Assembly (NCBI RefSeq): GCF_017309385.1
Contig: NZ_JAFJMJ010000001.1
Location: 2,418,001 to 2,482,000, forward strand
Reading direction: 5' to 3'
Length of the DNA: 64,000 bases
Source of the DNA: Amycolatopsis sp. 195334CR
Lineage (GTDB): Bacteria; Actinomycetota; Actinomycetes; Mycobacteriales; Pseudonocardiaceae
Below are positions 43,531 through 51,800 of this stretch, piece after piece. Positions within the stretch are counted from its first letter, which is position 1; each line of letters opens with the position of its first letter. Made by a program: the position numbers and the translations under genes. The notes under the pieces are model-generated. The model made no database searches and was not told the DNA's origin. It saw nothing but the letters and a program-made list of their open reading frames with translations.

Positions 43531-45650
43531 GATCGCGGGTACCGCCTCGCCCATCCTGAAGTGCTCTCGAATACCGGGCTGTACTGGTCGAAGTGCCAGA
43601 AGGCGTCGCTCGCCAGGTGCTCCACCAGGTACCGCGAGCGCAGGCGCGACACCCAGGGCAGCCCGGGCAGGCCGACGCGCGCCCCGATCAGCGCCCCGGC
43701 CAGCGCGCCGGTGAGCGGGCGCCTGCCGTCGTGCGTCACCGACCGGTGCAGCGCCAGGTCCGGGTAGTTCTCGTAGCCGCTGACCGCGCTGAGCACCTCG
43801 GACAGCACGGTGGCGGTGTCCGTTCCCGGCCCGAAGCCGGATGGCTTGGGCAGCAGCGGGATCTTCGACGTCGCGTCCATCGTCATCAGGCCCCGGTTCA
43901 CGGCGTGCCGCAGCGCGTCCCAGGAGTTCCCGGTGAACAGCGCGCGCGCCGAGGTGACCGGCGGGCACACCTTGTCCTTGGTGAGCAACCGGTCGAACAG
44001 GGTGGCCAGGAAGGCGGCCGCCTCGATGTCGAACTCCGAGCCGTGAGTCAGCGCGGCGAGTTGCCGGGCCGCGCCGGCGACCCCGCCGGTGATTCCTTCG
44101 CCCGCGTAGCCGTTGGTGAGCGCGGCGGGCAGCGCGACCAGCAGCGCGCCCGGGCCCTTCGCGGTGCCCGGCCGTTCCTGCGCCAGGTCGCGGAGGGCGG
44201 CGAGCTCACCGGCGTCCGGTTCGGTCTTGGTCCGCAGCTCGGGCACCTGGGCCAGCCAGCCGTCGACCGGACCCGGCACCGGTTCGCCCTGCGTGTGCAG
44301 CCAGCGCAGCAGGCCGCGAGCCGCCGCGACGGCGAACTGGCCCTCCTGCTCCGGGTCCTCGCGGTGCGGGCTGCGGATGATGCCTTCGGTGAGGAACAGC
44401 AGCTGCTGGGTCAGCGGGCCCAGCGGCACGTCCTCGCCGAGCGTGCCGTGGATGCCCAGCGCCTCGCCGACGGCGAACCCGGCGTACGCGCCGGTGATCC
44501 GGTGCCAGCCGTGCTTGAACCCGGGATTGCCCTGCTCGAAGTACTTGCCGAAGGTGTTCAGCCGCGGCACGGCCTCGCCGTTGTCGCCGTAACCCGGTTG
44601 CAGGCCGTTCGACGCCAGGTCAACCGGCCAGCGGCCACCGTCGTCGAGCCGGACGCGCTCGCGCCAGGTCCGCCCGAGCACGGTCAGCCGGATCTCTTCG
44701 TCGGTCAGGTCGTACCCGTTGCGGCGGGCCCAGTCGACCGCGTGCGTCGGCGGGGAGACCGGCGTCGGCAGGGCGATCTTCGCGGCGGCCTCGGCGGCGA
44801 AGGTCTTGATCTCCTGGCTGGCGGCCAGTCCGGTGAGCTTCTTGTCCACGGTCTGCTTGAACCGCGGGTAGGTGGCCAGGATCGCGGTCAGCTCGGCGCC
44901 GGTGACCTGCTGGCGGTACTGCGGTCCGCCGTCGAGGTTCAGGTTCGGCGCGGGGTCCAGCTTCATCAGCGTGGCCAGGTCGACGTGCCACCAGCGGTGC
45001 GCGTGCTCCGGCAGGTGGCGCGGGTCGCTGTACGTGAGCAGCCGGTGTTCGCGCTGGTCATAGGCGGTGCGCGGGACGCGGTCGTTGTCCGCGATCGGGA
45101 TGAACACCTCGGTGCTGACCAGGCCGATCAGGAAGCGCTCGCGGTCCAGCCAGCCGGCGTCGTGGAAGGCGAGCAGGTACTCCAGCGGGTTGCGCGGGCG
45201 TTCGCGGCCCAGCCGTAGCGGACCCGGCAGGTAGTCCGGGTTCTCGCGTTCCTCGTCGCCGTCGGAGCCGTCCGGCAGGACCTGCTGCCAGCCACCGACC
45301 GCGGCCAGCGGCACGCCGAGGTGGCTGAGCCCGGAATCGCGGAACTCCCGGTCGACGATCTCCTTCCAGTGCTCCCGGCCGGGGTAGCGCGCGGGGATGC
45401 TCAGCCCGCCGGGGTGCGGCGCGGCCTGGCGCACCTGCCCGTCCGGCTCGCGCACCACCATGTTCGGCGGCGGGAAGATCTCCTTGCCCGCGTCGCCCCC
45501 GTCCAGGTAGGCCACCGCGTTGTAGGGCACCGACCAGCCCTCGGGCACCCGGCGCACCTTGTCCGTGTCGACCCGGACCGTGCGCTGGTCCGGCCCGTGC
45601 ACGGCACGAAGCCAGTCCTCGACCCTGGCTACCGCTTCAGCCGCTTCCAC
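43527..45650 (-). CDS. YrhB/Imm35-like protein with degenerate ARH half (paralogue)
   Basis: This 707-residue protein is a paralogue of the preceding entry in the same arrangement. The N-terminus has EDWLRAVHGPDQRTVRV and GWSVPYNAVAYLDGGDAGK, an Imm35/YrhB-like pattern. The C-terminal half keeps RITGAYAGFAVGEALGI and GALAGALIGARVGLPGLP from the ARH fold without the Asp metal ligands (the GDSDST site reads THDGRRPLTG). It starts with GTG at 45650, two bases after the TNT-like stop, and overlaps the next gene by four bases. No signal peptide is seen, so it is likely cytoplasmic. Confidence 0.7.
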   Translation of the reverse strand: MEAAEAVARVEDWLRAVHGPDQRTVRVDTDKVRRVPEGWSVPYNAVAYLDGGDAGKEIFPPPNMVVREPDGQVRQAAPHPGGLSIPARYPGREHWKEIVDREFRDSGLSHLGVPLAAVGGWQQVLPDGSDGDEERENPDYLPGPLRLGRERPRNPLEYLLAFHDAGWLDRERFLIGLVSTEVFIPIADNDRVPRTAYDQREHRLLTYSDPRHLPEHAHRWWHVDLATLMKLDPAPNLNLDGGPQYRQQVTGAELTAILATYPRFKQTVDKKLTGLAASQEIKTFAAEAAAKIALPTPVSPPTHAVDWARRNGYDLTDEEIRLTVLGRTWRERVRLDDGGRWPVDLASNGLQPGYGDNGEAVPRLNTFGKYFEQGNPGFKHGWHRITGAYAGFAVGEALGIHGTLGEDVPLGPLTQQLLFLTEGIIRSPHREDPEQEGQFAVAAARGLLRWLHTQGEPVPGPVDGWLAQVPELRTKTEPDAGELAALRDLAQERPGTAKGPGALLVALPAALTNGYAGEGITGGVAGAARQLAALTHGSEFDIEAAAFLATLFDRLLTKDKVCPPVTSARALFTGNSWDALRHAVNRGLMTMDATSKIPLLPKPSGFGPGTDTATVLSEVLSAVSGYENYPDLALHRSVTHDGRRPLTGALAGALIGARVGLPGLPWVSRLRSRYLVEHLASDAFWHFDQYSPVFESTSGWARRYPRS

Positions 45651-45652
45651 GC

Positions 45653-47428
45653 TCAGACCGTTCCTTCCAGACTTCCGTCACTGGTGTGCTCGGTGATCGT
45701 CCTGGGGAGAACGTAGGCGATCGCTCCCCCGGGCAGGTTCGCCCAGGGCACGGTGATCCCGGTGATCACGTACAGCGGGCGGGCCAGCCGATACCGGCGT
45801 TCCGCGCTTTCCCGCTCCAGCGGCAGGGAGGTGGTGGGGAAACGCACCCCGGTGTGGTGCACCAGGTTGCCGTGTTCGTCACCGAAACGCACGACAACCG
45901 TACCCGTGGCGAGGCGGATCAGGCGCTTGTTCCGCAACAACGTCAGCGGCGGTTCGCCGTCGACCGGCTGGATCGGCCAGTCGGCGAGCTCGCGCGCGGT
46001 CTCCAGCGGGCTCTCTGCCCCCGCGGTGATGCGCGCGGGGTGCAACAGCACCGCGCCGAGCAACTGCTGCGCGGCGCTTTCCACCCGGCTGAAGTACACC
46101 GGGTCGACCGGCTCGCCGCCCTGGTAGCGAGCCACTTCCCAGCCCTGCTCGGTGTGCTTGAGGCTCCACGCGTCGTCCACGGATTCACCCAGTCGGTAGG
46201 CGTTCGGCCAGGCGCCGGCCTCGTCGAGGCGGGCGCGCAGCGTCGCCAGCGTCTCGGCGCCGTCCAGCTCGGGGCCGACCTGGGTTTCCAGCTCGGCGGC
46301 CAGGTCGCCGGTGCTCGGCTCGAACTGCTCGGGGTCCGGTTTCGGCCGCGGCTCACCGAGCAGGTCGGCGGCGGCGGTCAGCCGGTGCAGGCGGTCCACG
46401 TGCGGGGTCTGGTACCGCTGCGCGCGGATGTGCTCGACCAGCTCCTGGTCCGGGGGTGTGCCGTGCTTGCGGAGGTAGTGCGCCGCCGACGCGTGCCAGA
46501 TCCACCGGCCGTCGGTGTGGTAGCGCTCCGGCACGTCCGGCTCACCGTCCGGGGCGAAGATGTCCGGGCCCGGCTGGTCGCCGATCAGCACCACCGGCGA
46601 GCGCTCGAGGTAGTGCAGGACCGCGAGCGTCTCCTCCTCGGGCAGCGCGGGGCGGTCGACCACCGGACGCTCACCGGGGATGTAGGCGTCGACGATCCGC
46701 GCGTGCTGGAAGCGCACGGCGAGGGGTAGGCCCGCCTTCTCGCGCAGCCACCGCGGCAGGTGCTCGTCCTCGCGGGGGAACTCCTCGAGCTCCTTGGCGA
46801 AGGCGGTGCGGGTGGGCAGCCCGGGCCGGTCCGGCGGGCGCTTCCACTCCGGCGGGCTGAGCAGGTCGAAGTCGAAGTCGAACTGGTTGCCGCGCAGGGT
46901 GTACCGCGCCTGCAACCAGGCCCCGACGCCCTTCTCGTACATCCCGGCGCGCAGTTCGGAGAGCAGCTCCCCGACCGCGGGGGGCGCGGACCAGAAGAGG
47001 GTGCCGTTGTCGTCGGTGGAGCTGACCTCGACCTCGGTGTACCCGCCGAGCTGGCGGAAGTCGACGGTGACCGTGCCGTGCTCGGGGCGCAGCGGGACCA
47101 ACGCGCGCCCGAGGTCGATGAGCAGCTTGCCGCGCTCGTCCTCGGACAGCGGCTGGGCGGGCGGGGTGGCGGCGGAGCTGTTCACGTCGATGCGGACCTG
47201 CCACAACGCGGTCAGCTGCTCGGGCGTCGCCTTGTCGATATAGCCACCCGCGTCGCCTTCGGGAATGCCCAGCTCGGCCGCGCGCTCGGCGTCGTCCTTG
47301 CTCCACGACAGCAGGAAGTGCGGGGCGGTGAAGCCCGCCACCTGGAACTCCTCGTCCTTGTAGGTGGCGAACGCCTGCAACCAGGCCCGGCCGGCCAGGC
47401 CCTGGTGCAGCTCATGCGGCTGGGTCAT
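45653..47428 (-). CDS. TNT-domain-like protein, copy 2 (active-site Gln replaced)
   Basis: This 591-residue protein is a paralogue of the gene at 35842. Its C-terminal TNT-like domain reads ATGTVVVRFGDEHGNLVHHT, FPTTSLPLE, VITGITVPWANLPGGAIAYVLP. Arg514 of the RFG motif is kept, but the Gln before the final Tyr is Ala (Ala571), exactly as in copy 1. The ATG at 47428 has GAGGAA eight bases upstream and is preferred over the open frame to 47503, which would overlap the preceding gene. It lacks a secretion signal and lies among immunity candidates. Confidence 0.65.
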   Translation of the reverse strand: MTQPHELHQGLAGRAWLQAFATYKDEEFQVAGFTAPHFLLSWSKDDAERAAELGIPEGDAGGYIDKATPEQLTALWQVRIDVNSSAATPPAQPLSEDERGKLLIDLGRALVPLRPEHGTVTVDFRQLGGYTEVEVSSTDDNGTLFWSAPPAVGELLSELRAGMYEKGVGAWLQARYTLRGNQFDFDFDLLSPPEWKRPPDRPGLPTRTAFAKELEEFPREDEHLPRWLREKAGLPLAVRFQHARIVDAYIPGERPVVDRPALPEEETLAVLHYLERSPVVLIGDQPGPDIFAPDGEPDVPERYHTDGRWIWHASAAHYLRKHGTPPDQELVEHIRAQRYQTPHVDRLHRLTAAADLLGEPRPKPDPEQFEPSTGDLAAELETQVGPELDGAETLATLRARLDEAGAWPNAYRLGESVDDAWSLKHTEQGWEVARYQGGEPVDPVYFSRVESAAQQLLGAVLLHPARITAGAESPLETARELADWPIQPVDGEPPLTLLRNKRLIRLATGTVVVRFGDEHGNLVHHTGVRFPTTSLPLERESAERRYRLARPLYVITGITVPWANLPGGAIAYVLPRTITEHTSDGSLEGTV

Positions 47429-47495
47429 GCGGTGTTCCTCGAGGCTGGAGAGCTGTCCGTACCTTCCCATGATTCGAGGTCGCCGTGTGGCGCCT

Positions 47496-47930
47496 TCACA
47501 CATTCCCGCGGCGCACCGAGAACCCAGGAGGCTCCCCAGCCGCCCGCCGGGCTAGTTCGTCCTCCCACATGGCGAAGGTCCGCCGTCGCAACGACCGGAT
47601 CAGCGCGCGTTCCTGGTCGGTGAACCGCCGGTTCTCCGCGTCCTTCTGCGCGAACAACGCGTCGATCGTGTCGTACAGCTCGAAGATCGGCCCCTCGCCC
47701 GTCAGCGTGTACGCCCGCAGTATCTCGGTCTCCTCGATGAAGTCGGCTTCGGTGAGCGTGCAGATGTCGCTGTCCGAGGTGGCGCCGACGACCTTCGAGA
47801 TCGGTCCGTTGGCCGGGTCGAACTCGCCGGTGTCCAGATTGAGCAGCCACCCTCGGCGCCCGTCCGCGGTCCATTCGATCTTGAACGTCCGGCCGAAGTA
47901 CTCGTAGTAGCGCGGTGGCGGGGTGTTCAC
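47496..47930 (-). CDS. Candidate immunity protein, tandem copy 3
   Basis: This small acidic protein of 144 residues has no known family name that I recognise. It is the third of three tandem paralogues. Shared features are YFGRTF near the start, NLDTGEFD, GATSDSDI, TGEGPIFELYDTI and the C-terminal RRRTFAMWEDELARRAAGEPPGFSVRR. Position just after a giant toxin gene, small size, lack of signal peptide and tandem duplication fit an immunity protein for its C-terminal domain. It starts with GTG at 47930, nine bases after the previous stop. Confidence 0.75.
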   Translation of the reverse strand: MNTPPPRYYEYFGRTFKIEWTADGRRGWLLNLDTGEFDPANGPISKVVGATSDSDICTLTEADFIEETEILRAYTLTGEGPIFELYDTIDALFAQKDAENRRFTDQERALIRSLRRRTFAMWEDELARRAAGEPPGFSVRRGNV

Positions 47931-47939
47931 GAGCCCTCA

Positions 47940-48380
47940 TCAGCGCCTGCGGCGAACCGTGAAACTCGGCGGCTCGCCAGCCGCCCGCCGGGCGAGTTCT
48001 TCTTCCCACATGGCGAAGGTCCGGCGTCGCAACGAGTTGATGTGTGCCATTTCCTCGTCGGTGAGGCGCCGGTTCTCCGCCCGCCGCTGCCTGTGCATCG
48101 CGTGGATGTTCTCGTAGAGCTCGAAGATCGGTCCATCGCCGGTGAGGTGGTCCGCCCGGATGCGTTCGGTCCGCTCGATGAACCGTTCCCGGCTGAGCGA
48201 GTGGATGTCGCTGTCGGAGGTCGCGCCGCGGACCGCGTCGATCGGCCGGTCGTCGCGGTCGAACTCGCCGGTGTCCCAGTTGAGCAGGTAGCCGGCTTCC
48301 TCGCCGTCGGGTGTCGCGTCCAGCACGAAGGTCCGGCCGAAGTACAGGTGGTACCACGGCGCGTCGATGGGCGCTCTCAT
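47940..48380 (-). CDS. Candidate immunity protein, tandem copy 2
   Basis: This 146-residue paralogue has LYFGRTFVLDATPDG, LLNWDTGEFDRDD, GATSDSDIHSL, TGDGPIFELYENI and RRRTFAMWEEELARRAAGEPPSFTVRR. It lies three bases after copy 1. The three copies differ most in the middle (about residues 55-100), which could alter target specificity. Confidence 0.75.
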   Translation of the reverse strand: MRAPIDAPWYHLYFGRTFVLDATPDGEEAGYLLNWDTGEFDRDDRPIDAVRGATSDSDIHSLSRERFIERTERIRADHLTGDGPIFELYENIHAMHRQRRAENRRLTDEEMAHINSLRRRTFAMWEEELARRAAGEPPSFTVRRRR

Positions 48381-48383
48381 GCA

Positions 48384-48821
48384 TCAGATGTTCTTGCGGC
48401 GAACCGAAAAACTCGGTGCTTCCCCGGCCGCCCGCCGGGCGAGTTCGTCCTCCCACATGCCGAACGTCCGCCGCCGCAGCGCGCGGATCAACTCGAGTTC
48501 CTCGTCGCTGATCTGCCGGTTCTCCGCCTCCGCCTGGTCGTAGAGCCCGTCGATGGTCTCGTACAGCGCGAAGATCGGCCCGTCCCCGGTCAGCTCCTGC
48601 CGGACCCGCTCGGTCCGCTGGACGAACTCTTCCCGGTCGAGCGCGCTGATGTCGCTGTCCGAGGTCGCGAAGAGCACCTTCTCGATCGGCCCGTGGTTCG
48701 GCTCGAACTCGCCGGTGTCCCAGTTCAGCAGGGAACCGGCGAGCCCACCGTCCGGAGTGGAGTCGATGACGAAGGTGCGCCCGAAGTACAGGAAGTACGA
48801 CGGTGTCTCGATGGTCATCAC
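48384..48821 (-). CDS. Candidate immunity protein, tandem copy 1
   Basis: This 145-residue protein begins inside the end of the giant toxin gene (ATGA overlap at 48818-48821), so it is translationally coupled to the toxin. It has LYFGRTFVIDSTPDGG, LLNWDTGEFEPNH, FATSDSDISALDREEF, TGDGPIFALYETIDG and LRRRTFGMWEDELARR. Direct coupling to the C-terminal RelA/SpoT-like domain makes it the best cognate immunity candidate. Confidence 0.8.
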   Translation of the reverse strand: MMTIETPSYFLYFGRTFVIDSTPDGGLAGSLLNWDTGEFEPNHGPIEKVLFATSDSDISALDREEFVQRTERVRQELTGDGPIFALYETIDGLYDQAEAENRQISDEELELIRALRRRTFGMWEDELARRAAGEAPSFSVRRKNI

Positions 48822-51800
48822 TCAGTCCTTCTGGTGTAGTTCCGCTGCTCCGTCTCCGAGCCACCCGCCGACCGGAACGCTTCACCGAACCGGATCCGCT
48901 CCTCGTTGAGAATGGCCGCGGCCAGTGCGCGTTCCTCCGGGGTCAGCACCCGCTTGCCCTTCTCGTTCTTGTCGCGGCTCTCGTCTTCGTTCGCTACGGC
49001 CTGGAAGTCACGCCGGACTTCGTAGAGCGCGTGCTCGTAGTCGGCCACGTCGTCGATCGCCTTGACGTGCAGCCGCAGCTCGGCGATGTGGTAGTTCCCG
49101 TCGCCGAGGTCCAGCCGGACGTTCATCTGCAGGTCGCGGTAACCGCTGCCCTGCGGTTTCACGAACCGGTCGGAGAAGTCGACCACCTTGATCTTCGAAC
49201 CGTCTCGGCGGCTTTCCTCGAGCACCTTGGCCAGCCCGTCGTACGCCTGGTCGACGGTCCGGTACTGGACGATCGAGCCGACCAGGTCGTTCAGCTTGTT
49301 GGCGTGGCCGTCGTAACCATCGACCTTGTCCCCGGCACGCACCTTGCTCTTGGGCACCAACCGCGACTTGACCTCGACGCCCTCGGCACCCCCGGCGATC
49401 AGTTGCGCGAACTCGCGCAACATCGCGTTCTTCGCGTCCCAGTCCTGGTACAGGCCGTCGAGGTACTCGCGCTGGTAGTCGGGGTCCTCCCTCTTGGACT
49501 CGTCGAAGCCCGGCTGCAAGAGATCCTTGGGCTTGACCTTCTCGACTTCCTTCTTGGCCGCGTCCGAAAGCTTGGCCTGTTCCTCGGTCAGGGCGCTCGG
49601 CGCCGGTTTTGGGTCCGCCTCGTAGGAGTCGGCGAGTGCCTCGGGGCCGCCGCGGTAGTCGCGCACCTCGCGGACGCAGGACTCCAGCACGTCCACCGCG
49701 CCGTCGTACTTCAGCACGTTGCACAGCGTCTGCGGCCGCGCGAGCAGCGAGTTCTCCAGGAACGGGGTATCCCGCAGGATCCTCGCCACGGCGGGGCCGG
49801 TGTCCTTGTCCAGCATCATCGCCCGGATCGCGTCGCCGATCGGGAGCGGTTCGCCGTTGACCTTGACGGTGGCTTCCGGGTCGCGCTCGGTGATCCGGTT
49901 GCCCTCCTCGATCGCCTGCCGCACGCGATCTTCCCGCAAGTAGCTCTCGATCTCCTCGCGCGTGGGCAGCGGCCGCTCGTTCTCCGGCGTGGAGTCCGAA
50001 GTGGACTCCCGGTCCGGGGTGTGGTCCGGAGTCGGGTCGGTGCCGGGGGTCGCGTCCTGGTCCGGCGTCGGGTTGTCGCCCGGTGTGGGGTCGTTGCCCG
50101 GCGTCGGGTCCTGCTTCGGGGGTTCCGCCATGCCGTAACCGCGGTCCCCGGCCGGGGTCAGGTCCGGCACGGTGTGCGAGACCGACGGCACCGGCCGCCC
50201 GTCCGGCCCGATCCGCGACGGCCGCACCTCGTACCCCGAGCGCGGCGGCAGCCCCGAACCCGCGGGCGGGTTGTTCTGCTGGAACGCGATCCGCGGGTCC
50301 ACCGGGGCATCCGGCTTCTGGAACGCGATCCGCGGATCCACCGGGGCGTCCGGCTTCGTCACCGGAACCGGCTGCGTGGTGTCCGCCGACGACGCCGTGT
50401 CGGTGTCGGTCTTGACCTGCTGCTTCTCGTTGTGCAGCTCGACCGCCTTCGCCGGGTCGAACGGCATCGTCTTCAGGTCGACCGGCGGGTGCGGCAGGCT
50501 CATCAGCGAGTTGCTCTGCGGATCGATGAACGCCACGCCTTCCTTGGTGTTCACCACCTCCGCCACGTGCCCGTAGGTGTTCCCGTCGTTCCCGACGTAC
50601 TGCACCGCGATCACCGCGCGCGAGCCGATCGGCTGGTCCCGCATGTGCCGGATCACGTCGTCGTAGTCGCTGTGCCCGCGCCAGTCCCCGCCGCCGAGGT
50701 TCTCCCGCACGTAGTCGAGCGTGCCCATGGACGCCATGTCCTCGGGCAGCAGCCGACCGGCCTCCGCGTCGATGCCGCCGAGGCGCAGCGCGTGCGCGAC
50801 CATGCCGCGCGTGCAGTTCGTCTGGTACCCGTTGGCGAACGCGTCCGGCGAGTGGAAGTTCGGGTTGACCCCGGCCATCTCCGGGTGCCGCTCGGCGATG
50901 TACTTCGCCTGCTGGTTGGGGTTCGCGGTGTCGGCGTGGATGGCCGGTTCGCCCGGCGGGTTGGTCGCCCGCGCCAACGGCGACCAGTCGTGGTCGCCGA
51001 GCTGGCTGGCGTCCATCGACGGACCGTCGGGGCCCTGGTCGGCACCCGCGTAACCACCGTCTTCGTTGCCGCTGAGCGCGTCGGTGATGTTCCGCTGCGG
51101 CGACGGTTCCGGCGTGCTGCCTTCCGGCGGCGGGGTGAGCGTGGTGAGGCTGTCGAACGGCGACGGAGTCGCCTGCGCCCGCGCCGCGTTCTCCCGCTCG
51201 TTCGCCGCGCACTGCTCGCGCCGGTCCGCCATCTGCTGCTCGGCGTCGGCCTTGTCGACCCAGCGCGGATCGCCCTCGACGATCTCCTCGGCCCGGATGT
51301 ACACCTTCTCCTGGCCGGTCGCCGGGTCCTTGATCAGCCGGTTCTCGTGGACGAACAGCTGCGTGGCCGGCTTGCCGAGCGACTCGCCCTCGCCCCGGTT
51401 CTGCGACAGCTTCTCCACGTCGCGGAAGGTCTTCGAGTCGATGTGCATCTCGACGTCGGGGCCGAACTTGGTGCCCTGGTCCGGCGAGAGCTTCTTGCTC
51501 GCGCTCACCGGCGTCGTCTCGATCGCGGTCTTCCCGACCGGGTACTGGTCGCGGAACTGCTGGATCTTGACCGGGTCGCCGCCGAGGTTGGCGCCGCGGA
51601 TCAGCTCACCGGGCGTCGGCTCGATCTTGTTCAGCGCGCTGACCAGCGCCCGGACCTGCTGCTGCGACCGGTCGAAGTCCGGGTGGCCGGGGCCTTCGCG
51701 GTGCGCGGCGTTCGCGGTCGAGTAGAAGTCGTGACCGGTGTAGCCGCGGATCGCGGTGGCGTCCTCATCGGACAGCCGGGCGTACTGCGGATCCGTGTCG

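Noticed and set aside
39217..43767. Very long plus-strand open frame (1,516 codons) opposite the ARH genes
   Set aside because: It is antisense to the triple ARH and its neighbour, has Arg/Gly/Ala-biased composition with no recognisable domain, and arises from high third-position GC in the real genes.
43531..43968. N-terminal extension of the degenerate ARH protein
   Set aside because: The extra residues are an out-of-frame reading of the preceding gene; the GTGA overlap at 43527-43530 gives a better start.
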